From an uncultured Bacillota bacterium (GTDB lineage: Bacteria > Bacillota > Clostridia > Oscillospirales > Oscillospiraceae), in NCBI GenBank assembly GCA_947383275.1, contig CANDCW010000040.1, forward strand, positions 1 to 21,870: a stretch of 21,870 nucleotides of DNA, written 5' to 3'. Below, one piece after another: positions 6,787-12,721 of the stretch (positions are counted from its first letter, which is position 1; every line of letters begins with the position of its first letter). The position numbers and the translations under genes are program-made. Below the pieces are notes generated by a model. That model was not told the DNA's origin. It worked only from the letters and a program-made list of their open reading frames with translations, and searched no databases.

Positions 6787-8725
6787 GGGCGTCCAATTCC
6801 TTCATCCATAGAGCGTTCACCCCGTCGGAGGGCATCCGCCAGTCCCCCCTGGGGGAGAGGGCCAGGGAGCCCACCTTGGGGCCGTCGGGGAGGCAGGATC
6901 GCTTGAACTGCTGGGTAAAGAAGCGGCGGTAGAAATTTTTCAGCCACTTCAGGATGGTTTCCCGCCCGTAGTCCTTCTCCAGGGCGGCCAGGGCCAGGCG
7001 GAACACCTTCCGGGGAGATCCCCCCCAGCGGACGGCGTAATATAGGAAGAAGTCGTGCAGCTCGTAGGGGCCTACCAGGTCCTCGGTACGCTGGGCGATC
7101 TCCCCCTCCTTGGGCGGGAGCAGCTCGGGAGAGACGGGGGTATTTAAAATGTCCCGGAGGACTGCGGCCAGCTGGGGGTCGGCCTCCTGGGCCTGATCTG
7201 CCGCGTAGGCGGTGAGATGGCGGACCAGGGTTTTGGGGATGGAGCCGTTCACCCCGTACATGGACATGTGGTCGCCGTTATAGGTGGCCCAGCCCAGGGC
7301 CAGCTCGGACAGGTCCCCGGTGCCGATGACCATCCCCCCCCTCTGGTTGGCCAGGTCCATCAGCACTTGGGTGCGCTCCCGGGCCTGGCCGTTTTCAAAG
7401 GTGACGGACAGATCCTCCATGGATTGGCCAATATCCCGGAAGTGGACCCGGACCGCCTCGCCAACGTCTACAATGCGGAACTCGACGCCCATTCGCTCGG
7501 CCAAAATTTGGGCGTTGGACTTGGTGCGGCTGGTGGTGCCGAAGCAGGGCATAGTGACGGCCAGAATGTCCGTCCGGGGACGGCCCAGCAGGTCCATAGC
7601 CCGAGCGGTGATGAGCAGGGCCAGGGTAGAGTCCAACCCCCCGGACAGCCCTACCACCGCGCAGGAGGCGTGGGTGTGCTCCAGCCGCTTTTTCAGCCCC
7701 AGGGCGGTAATGGTGAAAATTTCCTCACACCGCTCCCGCCGGTCTGCGCCCTCCTCGGGGACGAAGGGGTTTTTCGGAATGGGCCGGGTGAGAGTGGTGC
7801 CCTCAACCTTCAGGGGGAAGGAGGAGCGGCCGACGCCAGTGGCGTGGGCCTCCTTCATGGGGTCCCGCTTAGGCGGAGCGAAGGTGTTCATCCGCCGCCG
7901 TTCAAAAATCAGCTTATCCACATCGATTTCGGTGACCGCCAGGCCGGTGGCAAAGCGAGTTTCCTTCAACAGGGCCCCATTTTCCGCGATGATATTGTGA
8001 CCGGCAAAGACCAGATCGGTGGTGGACTCCCCATCCCCTGCGTCGGCGTAGACATAGCCGCACAGCAGACGGGCGGACTGACCCACCACAAGTTGACGGC
8101 GGTAGGCCGCCTTGCCCGCCAGCTCATTGGAGGCGGAGAGATTCAGGATCAGGGTGGCCCCCGCCCGGGCCAAGGCGACGGAGGGAGGTTCCGGGGCCCA
8201 CAGGTCCTCGCAAACCTCTACCCCTACCACCAGATTTGGCATGGTTTCGCACTCCCAGATCAAGTTATAGCCCAGAGGGACATTCTGTCCGCACAGCTTC
8301 ACCATGGTGTCAAGCTCCGCTCCGGAGGCGAACCACCGGGCCTCATAGAACTCGCCGTAGTTGGGAATATGGGTTTTGGGAATCAGGCCCAGCAGCTCCC
8401 CGCCGCAGAACAGTGCTGCACAGTTGTAGAGCTTTCCGTCCCACCGGTTTCGCACCGGCAGGCCGACGGCGGTGAGCATGTCCAGCTCCTTGGTCTGCTC
8501 CAAAATGTATGCCAGCGCATCCTCCGCGCCCTGGAGGAGGGTGTCCTGAAGAAACAGGTCCCCGCAGGTGTAGCCGGTGACGCACAGCTCGGGCAGGGCC
8601 AGCACCTTCACGCCCTGCTCAGCCGCCTCCTTCATCAGGGAGGTAATCTGACACGCGTTATACGCGCAGTCCGCTACCCGGATTTTGGGCGTTCCCGCCG
8701 CAGCCTTAATAAAACCGTCCCGCAT
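6776..8725 (-). CDS. nadE: Glutamine-dependent NAD+ synthetase
   Basis: This 649-aa enzyme amidates deamido-NAD to NAD using glutamine and ATP, the last step of NAD biosynthesis. The N-terminal nitrilase-type glutaminase domain has the expected triad: E46 (LPELCVTGY), K117 (IPKTHIPNYGEFYE) and C172 (VEVCEDLWAP). The C-terminal synthetase domain has the PP-loop SGGLDS at 361-366. Length matches the two-domain bacterial form. ATG at 8725 is preferred because GAAGGGGG precedes it and MRDGFIKAAA aligns with the usual family start. An in-frame ATG at 8764 lies inside the -10 box. The gene has its own promoter and lies downstream of putP on the same strand, separated by a terminator. Confidence 0.96.
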   Translation of the reverse strand: MRDGFIKAAAGTPKIRVADCAYNACQITSLMKEAAEQGVKVLALPELCVTGYTCGDLFLQDTLLQGAEDALAYILEQTKELDMLTAVGLPVRNRWDGKLYNCAALFCGGELLGLIPKTHIPNYGEFYEARWFASGAELDTMVKLCGQNVPLGYNLIWECETMPNLVVGVEVCEDLWAPEPPSVALARAGATLILNLSASNELAGKAAYRRQLVVGQSARLLCGYVYADAGDGESTTDLVFAGHNIIAENGALLKETRFATGLAVTEIDVDKLIFERRRMNTFAPPKRDPMKEAHATGVGRSSFPLKVEGTTLTRPIPKNPFVPEEGADRRERCEEIFTITALGLKKRLEHTHASCAVVGLSGGLDSTLALLITARAMDLLGRPRTDILAVTMPCFGTTSRTKSNAQILAERMGVEFRIVDVGEAVRVHFRDIGQSMEDLSVTFENGQARERTQVLMDLANQRGGMVIGTGDLSELALGWATYNGDHMSMYGVNGSIPKTLVRHLTAYAADQAQEADPQLAAVLRDILNTPVSPELLPPKEGEIAQRTEDLVGPYELHDFFLYYAVRWGGSPRKVFRLALAALEKDYGRETILKWLKNFYRRFFTQQFKRSCLPDGPKVGSLALSPRGDWRMPSDGVNALWMKELDALEV

Positions 8726-8759
8726 AATCGGGCCCCCTTCGGTGTTGAATTTCAAATCT

Positions 8760-8788
8760 ATCATATCCTAAGTCTGCCCCGATTGCAA
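8760..8788 (-). promoter_or_regulatory. nadE promoter
   Basis: On the minus strand the -35 is TTGCAA (8788-8783) and the -10 is TATGAT (8765-8760), 17 bp apart. The start point near 8753 leaves a leader of about 28 nt. The position excludes the upstream ATG at 8764 as the nadE start. Confidence 0.75.
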
Positions 8789-8789
8789 G

Positions 8790-8830
8790 AAAAAAAGCCG
8801 AGCCCCCTGATGCGCCGCTGCACCAGGGGG
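8790..8830 (-). terminator. Rho-independent terminator of putP
   Basis: On the minus strand CCCCCTG (8830-8824) pairs with CAGGGGG (8809-8803). CTCGGC and seven T residues follow (8796-8790). It lies 43 bp past the putP stop codon and directly abuts the nadE -35 box, so the two genes are transcribed separately. Confidence 0.75.
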
Positions 8831-8841
8831 TCCGCCCATTG

Positions 8842-8856
8842 CCCAATCTGATTGGG
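8842..8856. repeat. 15-bp palindrome after putP
   Basis: CCCAATCTGATTGGG is a perfect inverted repeat with a single central base. It lies between the putP stop codon and the putP terminator. It may be a small RNA hairpin protecting the 3' end of the mRNA, or chance. No T-tract follows on either strand. Confidence 0.35.
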
Positions 8857-8872
8857 AACATATATGATTACG

Positions 8873-10402
8873 CTACTTATCGTACTCCTCGAACGCCTTG
8901 ACCACATCGGCCTCCGGCTCGGGGGTAATCAGGGAGACGACCACAATAGCCGCCAGAGCCACCAGAAAAGCGGGGAGCAGCTCGTAAATATCGAAGGCGC
9001 CGCCCAGGGGGCGCACGGCAAATTTCCAGATGAAGATCATGGCGCTGCCAGCCACCAGGCCGGCCATGATGCCCTGGCGGTTGCTCCGCTTCCAGAACAG
9101 GGCGCACAGCATGGCGGGCCCGAAGGTGGCGCCGAAGCCGGCCCAGGCGAAGGAGACAATCTGGAACACGTTGCTGTTGGGATCGCGGGCCAGGAACAGG
9201 GCAATCACGGCAATCACAATCACGGTGAGCCGGGCTGTGAGCATAGTCTGCTTCTGGGTCAGCTTCACGCCAAAGACGTTCTGGACCATATTCTCCGAAA
9301 AAGCGGAGGAGGCGGCCAGAAGCTGGCTGTCGGCGGTGGACATGGTGGCGGCTAGGATGCCGGCCAGGATGCAGCCGGCCACGATGGCGGGGAGAATGCC
9401 AAAGCTGGACAGCAGGTTAGACAGCTGGACAATGACGGTTTCGGTGGCGCTGCCCTCCAGGGCGGCGATGCGCCCGGCACTGGACACCGCATGGCCCACA
9501 ATGCCGATGAACACAGCCACGCCCATGGAGATCACCACCCAGGTGGCGGCAATGCGGCGGGAGAGGGTCAGCTCATTTTCATCCCGGATGGCCATGAAGC
9601 GCACCAGAATATGGGGCATGCCGAAGTAGCCCAGGCCCCAGGCCATCATGGAGATGATGCGGATAAAGCCGTAGGGTTCGGCGGAGCCGGTGGCCGCGTT
9701 ATAGGTCTGGGTAAAGCTGAGGAAGCCGGGCAGGGTGCGGGCGTTGTCCAGCACGGCGCCCAGGCCCCCGGCCTGGGCAATGCCGAACACCACAATGATG
9801 GCCAGAGCTGCGGTCATGATAACGGATTGAATCAAGTCCATGGTGGCCACGGCAGAAAAGCCGCCCACCGAGGTGTAGCTGATGATAACAACAGCGCCGA
9901 TGACCACCGCCGTCATGTAGTTCCAGCCGAATAGGCTGTTGAACAGCTTGCCGATGGCGGCCAGTCCGGAGGCCACGTAGGGCACAAAGAAAATGAGGAT
10001 AATCAGGGCGGAAATGCACATAATAACCGGTTTTTTCTCGCCGTAGCGCTTGGAGATGAAGCTGGGGATGGTGATGGCGTCCAGCTTGACGCTGTAGCAG
10101 CGCAGCCGCTTGGCCACCAGCAGGAAATTGAGGTAAGTGCCCGCCGCCAGGCCGATGGCGGTCCAGCTGGCGTCCGCCACGCCGGACAGGTAGGCCAGGC
10201 CGGGGATGCCCATAAGCAGGTAGCTGCTCATATCAGAGGCCTCGGCACTCATGGCCGTGACCAGCGGGCCAATGCCCCGCCCGCCCAGATAGAAGCCCTC
10301 GGCGCTCTTTTTGGAGCGGCGTCCAATCATCACGCCGGTGAAGATGACGAAGCAGAGATACAGAATCATGGTCGCCATAATGCAGATTTGCGCGGTAGTC
10401 AT
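8873..10402 (-). CDS. putP: Sodium:solute symporter, proline-type (PutP family)
   Basis: This 509-aa integral membrane protein of the SSS family has about 13 hydrophobic segments. The stretch AEASDMSSYLLMGIPGLAYLSG closely matches the E. coli PutP Na+/proline site region, with D57 aligned to its essential Asp55. The motif STADSQLLAASSAFSENM in TM8 is also typical. It should import proline with Na+ across the cytoplasmic membrane; a related substrate cannot be excluded. ATG at 10402 has GGGAGGAA just upstream. An upstream in-frame start at 10435 would overlap this ribosome binding site. The C-terminal PEPEADVVKAFEEYDK is a short cytoplasmic tail. It has its own promoter and terminator; the TetR gene just upstream might regulate it. 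Confidence 0.92.
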   Translation of the reverse strand: MTTAQICIMATMILYLCFVIFTGVMIGRRSKKSAEGFYLGGRGIGPLVTAMSAEASDMSSYLLMGIPGLAYLSGVADASWTAIGLAAGTYLNFLLVAKRLRCYSVKLDAITIPSFISKRYGEKKPVIMCISALIILIFFVPYVASGLAAIGKLFNSLFGWNYMTAVVIGAVVIISYTSVGGFSAVATMDLIQSVIMTAALAIIVVFGIAQAGGLGAVLDNARTLPGFLSFTQTYNAATGSAEPYGFIRIISMMAWGLGYFGMPHILVRFMAIRDENELTLSRRIAATWVVISMGVAVFIGIVGHAVSSAGRIAALEGSATETVIVQLSNLLSSFGILPAIVAGCILAGILAATMSTADSQLLAASSAFSENMVQNVFGVKLTQKQTMLTARLTVIVIAVIALFLARDPNSNVFQIVSFAWAGFGATFGPAMLCALFWKRSNRQGIMAGLVAGSAMIFIWKFAVRPLGGAFDIYELLPAFLVALAAIVVVSLITPEPEADVVKAFEEYDK

Positions 10403-10457
10403 AGTATTCCTCCCAAAAGCCCTCCAGTGGCACACACAGCCGCCAAAGGCAGATTAT

Positions 10458-10490
10458 TGGTATGATACCAGAAAAGAAACAGGAACGCAA
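10458..10490 (-). promoter_or_regulatory. putP promoter with a 13-bp palindrome over the -10
   Basis: On the minus strand the -35 is TTGCGT (10490-10485) and the -10 is TATCAT (10467-10462), spaced 17 bp. The -10 lies within the perfect palindrome TGGTATGATACCA at 10458-10470, a plausible operator site. The leader would be about 50 nt. Which regulator binds is unknown; the adjacent TetR protein is a candidate. Confidence 0.6.
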
Positions 10491-10509
10491 TATAGAATAA
10501 ATTCCGTAC

Positions 10510-10561
10510 TTTAAAATAAATAGCATCCTGTTTATCTTGAAATATCAGGATAAACAGGATG
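10510..10561 (-). terminator. Long 17-bp hairpin after the second tetR gene
   Basis: Positions 10524-10540 and 10545-10561 form a 17-bp stem with a single G-T wobble and an AATA loop; the outer 13 bp, CATCCTGTTTATC and its complement, are perfect. On the minus strand CTATTTATTTTAAA follows, and on the plus strand TACGTTTTTT follows, so it could stop transcripts both ways. It lies 43 bp after the tetR stop and about 34 bp upstream of the putP -35. The stem is unusually AT-rich for a terminator in this GC-rich region. Confidence 0.6.
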
Positions 10562-10603
10562 TACGTTTTTTAAAATTCGGCTTTGTACATTCTGACAAAG
10601 TTT

Positions 10604-11194
10604 TTAGCGCCCGGCCCGAAAACCTTGTAAAAACATGGGCATCATGGTCCGGCTGTATTGGGTGAGGGAGTAGTCCCCGCCGGACAGGCACCAGTCGTAA
10701 ATGAGAGCCCGCTCGCACAGGGCGTAGACCCGGACCATTTCGTTAACCGTGACGTCCCCCCGCAGCTCCCCGCGCTGCTGGCCCTGGAGGACGATCTGCC
10801 GCAGCAGGCGGTAATAGATGCGGCCGTGGTCCAGCAGGGACTTGTCCCCCCGGGTGACCAGCTGGGAGGAGTACAGCCGGGCCACCAGGTCCAGGGAGAT
10901 GGAGTTCTCCAGCATGGTAAACAGCTCACAGTTCAGGTACATCAGCTGGTCAAAGCGGTCCATGTCCGGGGCCATGTCCTCAGACAGCTCCTCATACTTC
11001 CGGTCGAAGACATCCGCCAGGGTGGACAGCAGGCCGTCCTTGCCCTGAAAATAGTGGTAGAACGACCCCCGGGAGGTACCCGACTCCTCAATGATCTCCT
11101 CCACAGTGGTGTCGTCGTAGCCCTGGCGGTAAAACAGCTTCCAGGCCGCGTCGATGATCCGTCCCCGGGTGTTCCGGGTCTTTTTTTTCGCCAT
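10604..11194 (-). CDS. TetR/AcrR-family transcriptional regulator (second)
   Basis: This 196-aa regulator has a textbook TetR DNA-binding domain. The MAKKKTRNTRGRIIDAAWKL start leads to the helix-turn-helix at about residues 30-49 (TVEEIIEESGTSRGSFYHYF) and GKDGLL. The C-terminal domain is helical; I do not recognise its ligand. ATG at 11194 has AGGAGGG upstream. Longer in-frame starts, back to 11299, run through the promoter. It is clearly different from the TetR at 319-945. It lies between xre and putP on the same strand with its own promoter. Its target is unknown; putP, whose promoter carries a palindrome, is the nearest candidate. Confidence 0.9.
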   Translation of the reverse strand: MAKKKTRNTRGRIIDAAWKLFYRQGYDDTTVEEIIEESGTSRGSFYHYFQGKDGLLSTLADVFDRKYEELSEDMAPDMDRFDQLMYLNCELFTMLENSISLDLVARLYSSQLVTRGDKSLLDHGRIYYRLLRQIVLQGQQRGELRGDVTVNEMVRVYALCERALIYDWCLSGGDYSLTQYSRTMMPMFLQGFRAGR

Positions 11195-11216
11195 AAAGAG
11201 CCCTCCTAACCCTCTT

Positions 11217-11245
11217 ATCATATCGGAGAAGCGGGGGAAGGTCAA
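11217..11245 (-). promoter_or_regulatory. Promoter of the second tetR gene
   Basis: On the minus strand the -35 is TTGACC (11245-11240) and the -10 is TATGAT (11222-11217), spaced 17 bp. The -10 is preceded by CCGA, as is the xre -10, so both share CCGATATRAT. Confidence 0.75.
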
Positions 11246-11271
11246 GCCAAAGCGCGGGGAAAACGCCCGGA

Positions 11272-11490
11272 TTACTTCCGTTTTTTCCGCTTCGGCCACT
11301 CCCGGCCCACAAGATAGTCCAGGCTGACGTCGTAGAAGTCCGCAATTTTGATGAGCTGCTCAATTGGGACATGAACCCTTCCGCATTCATAGTCAGAATA
11401 CGTGCCTTGACTTATATTCAGGTACTTTGCCAACTCAATTTGTTTTTTATCACTGTCTTCTCTCAAATCCCTAATATGCGGGAATATCAT
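11272..11490 (-). CDS. Small XRE/Cro-family HTH regulator
   Basis: This 72-aa single-domain protein consists of an HTH_3 fold: an IRDLREDSDKKQ start, then QIELAKYLNISQGTYSDYECG as the helix-turn-helix. It continues with IEQLIKIADFYDVSLDYLVGRE and a basic WPKRKKRK tail. ATG at 11490 is chosen because AGGGTGG precedes it; the in-frame ATG at 11511 directly abuts the TATAAT box and would leave no leader. It is divergent from the 56-aa gene at 11582. The symmetric motifs between them suggest it represses both promoters. It could be a remnant control gene of a mobile element or a stand-alone host regulator. Confidence 0.88.
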   Translation of the reverse strand: MIFPHIRDLREDSDKKQIELAKYLNISQGTYSDYECGRVHVPIEQLIKIADFYDVSLDYLVGREWPKRKKRK

Positions 11491-11511
11491 AAAACCACCC
11501 TGAAAAACCAT

Positions 11512-11517
11512 ATTATA
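11512..11517 (-). promoter_or_regulatory. xre -10 box
   Basis: TATAAT on the minus strand ends just upstream of the in-frame ATG at 11511, so the transcript starts near 11505 and the true start codon is at 11490. No good -35 is seen at 16-19 bp spacing; the region is occupied by the operator palindrome, which suggests a weak, controlled promoter. Confidence 0.6.
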
Positions 11518-11523
11518 TCGGTT

Positions 11524-11572
11524 TCACGGATATTGACTTATATCCGTATGTCGGGTATAATTCTATCCGTGA
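11524..11572. promoter_or_regulatory. Operator cluster between xre and the 56-aa gene
   Basis: The motif TATCCGT occurs three times: inverted at 11526-11532, direct at 11541-11547 and direct at 11564-11570. The first two form a perfect 8-bp inverted repeat, ACGGATAT/ATATCCGT, with 6 bp between. The first and third share nine bases (TATCCGTGA in opposite orientations, 11524-11532 and 11564-11572). The palindrome covers the -35 regions of both divergent promoters, and the third copy lies at the plus-strand start point. This is the arrangement expected of an autoregulating XRE repressor. Confidence 0.7.
11533..11561 (+). promoter_or_regulatory. Promoter of the 56-aa gene
   Basis: The -35 is TTGACT at 11533-11538 and the -10 is TATAAT at 11556-11561, with 17 bp between. 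It is a strong sigma-A promoter overlapped by the operator motifs. The transcript would start near 11568, 14 nt before the start codon's ribosome binding site region ends. Confidence 0.8.
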
Positions 11573-11581
11573 GGTGATCTT

Positions 11582-11752
11582 ATGCCGGATTATAAAGAGA
11601 TGTACCTGACCATGGTCAGGGCCAGCGAAGAGGCCGTGAACTGCCTGGTTGCCGCGCAGCGGAAATGTGAAGATTTGTATCTCTACTCACCGGAGCCTGA
11701 AATTACGCTCCTTGAGGCGAAACCCCGGGAGGATGCCAAAAGGGACGGCTGA
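11582..11752 (+). CDS. Small conserved-looking protein divergent from xre (56 aa)
   Basis: The 56-aa product starts MPDYKEMYLTMVRASEEAVN and continues through CLVAAQRKCEDLYLYSPEPE. The first 40 residues look like a single amphipathic helix, with an acidic tail after it. GAGGTGAT at 11571-11578 is a good ribosome binding site, a strong promoter precedes it and a terminator overlaps its stop codon. I recall similar small proteins scattered in gut Firmicutes, often near phage-type regulators, but no function is known to me. The pairing with XRE suggests a two-gene control module; a toxin-antitoxin role is possible but unsupported. Confidence 0.8.
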   Translation: MPDYKEMYLTMVRASEEAVNCLVAAQRKCEDLYLYSPEPEITLLEAKPREDAKRDG

Positions 11753-11767
11753 ACAGCCGTCCTTTTT
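11741..11767 (+). terminator. Terminator of the 56-aa gene
   Basis: GGACGGCT at 11743-11750 pairs with AGCCGTCC at 11755-11762 around a GAAC loop, followed by TTTTT at 11763-11767. The TGA stop codon at 11750-11752 is partly inside the hairpin. Confidence 0.85.
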
Positions 11768-11789
11768 CCGCACTCCTGAACGTTTCCGG

Positions 11790-11818
11790 TTTACAACCGC
11801 CTGCCGCTATGGTAAAAT
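11790..11818 (+). promoter_or_regulatory. Promoter of the yfbR-ACT-UPF0210 operon
   Basis: The -35 is TTTACA at 11790-11795 and the -10 is TAAAAT at 11813-11818, with a 17-bp spacer. Together with the terminator just upstream it marks a new transcription unit. Confidence 0.7.
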
Positions 11819-11848
11819 GGGGAGACTTTACAAAAGGAGCGGTTTGCC

Positions 11849-12424
11849 TTGGCCTACAACTTTTTTCCCATGATTGCCCGGATGCGGTATATCAACCGCT
11901 GGGGGCTCATGCGCAACACCCGGCTGGAGAATATCCAGGAGCACTCCCACCAGGTGGCGGTGCTGGCCCACGCCCTGGCCGTGATTGAAAACCGCTGCTT
12001 CGGCGGGGTTGTAGATCCCGGCGCGGTGGCGGTGGCCGCGCTGTACCACGATGCCAGCGAAATTTTAACCGGCGACATGCCCACCCCCATCAAGTACGAC
12101 AACCCGGACATCCAGTCCGCCTACAAGGACGTGGAGGCGGTGGCGGAACGCAAGCTGCTCTCCATGCTCCCCCCCGGCCTGCGGCCTGACTTTGAGGATG
12201 CCGTCACCATCCCCGACCCCCACATCCGCGCTTTGGTCAAGGCGGCGGACAAGCTGTCGGCCTACCTCAAATGCGTGGAGGAGCTGAAAGCGGGCAACGC
12301 AGAGTTCAAAAGGGCCAAGGAGCAGACCTATGCCGCCCTCCTGCAAAATCCAATCCCCGCCCTGAAGTACTTTATGGAGCACTTCCTGGACGGCTTTGAA
12401 TTAACCCTGGACGAACTGAATTAG
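11849..12424 (+). CDS. yfbR: YfbR-type HD-domain 5'-deoxynucleotidase
   Basis: This 191-aa protein resembles E. coli YfbR along its whole length. That enzyme hydrolyses deoxyribonucleoside 5'-monophosphates and so helps balance dNTP pools. The metal-binding HD residues are present: H32 (QEHSHQVA), H67-D68 (ALYHDASE) and D134 (KAADKLSAYLKC). R17 and W18 (NRWGLMRN), E71 and D76 of the substrate pocket are also present. The start is TTG at 11849, supported by AAAGGAG 9-10 nt upstream and by the FFPMIARMRYINRW segment, which aligns to the E. coli N-terminus. The next ATG would remove part of that helix. It is first in a close operon with the ACT and UPF0210 genes. Confidence 0.92.
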   Translation: MAYNFFPMIARMRYINRWGLMRNTRLENIQEHSHQVAVLAHALAVIENRCFGGVVDPGAVAVAALYHDASEILTGDMPTPIKYDNPDIQSAYKDVEAVAERKLLSMLPPGLRPDFEDAVTIPDPHIRALVKAADKLSAYLKCVEELKAGNAEFKRAKEQTYAALLQNPIPALKYFMEHFLDGFELTLDELN

Positions 12425-12439
12425 AAAGGAATGGAAGCT

Positions 12440-12709
12440 ATGAAAGCCATTGTCACCGTCATCGGCAAGGACCGGGTGGGCATTACCGCCTCCGTGTGCT
12501 CCCTGCTGGCCCAGCACAACATCAATATCCTGGATATCACCCAGACCGTTTTGCAGGAATTTTTCACCATGGTCATGCTGGTGGACACCGCTGCCTGTGA
12601 GAAGTCCATTGGCGACATGTCCGGCATTCTGGAGCAGGCCGGCAAGGAGCAGGAGCTGTCCATCCGTATTCAGCGGGAGGACATCTTCAACGCGATGCAC
12701 CGGATTTAA
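12440..12709 (+). CDS. ACT-domain protein, UPF0237 family
   Basis: This 89-aa protein is a single ACT domain. It begins with MKAIVTVIGKDRVGITASVC, in which GKDRVGI is the turn where ACT domains bind amino-acid ligands, and ends IRIQREDIFNAMHRI. That ending is characteristic of this small family. Length equals the family norm. ATG at 12440 has AAAGGA about 9 nt upstream; an ATG at 12431 would sit directly on it. ACT domains usually sense small molecules and regulate partners; GcvR is a distant two-domain relative. The gene follows yfbR by 15 bp and precedes the UPF0210 gene by 12 bp. The UPF0237/UPF0210 pairing is widely conserved, so the two products probably work together. The ligand is unknown. 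Confidence 0.9.
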   Translation: MKAIVTVIGKDRVGITASVCSLLAQHNINILDITQTVLQEFFTMVMLVDTAACEKSIGDMSGILEQAGKEQELSIRIQREDIFNAMHRI

Positions 12710-12721
12710 GAGGTGACCGCC

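Noticed and set aside
8726..8764. Upstream ATG for nadE
   Set aside because: It overlaps the -10 box of the nadE promoter, and the 13 added residues are not family-like.
7217..8851. Long plus-strand open frame (544 codons) across nadE
   Set aside because: It is antisense to a full-length NAD synthetase with intact catalytic residues. Its translation is low-complexity Gly/Gln/His-rich, typical of the reverse complement of a GC-rich gene.
11272..11752. Firm call of a toxin-antitoxin system
   Set aside because: Neither protein shows a toxin fold or motif I recognise, and the genes are divergent rather than overlapping in one operon. Kept only as a possible reading.
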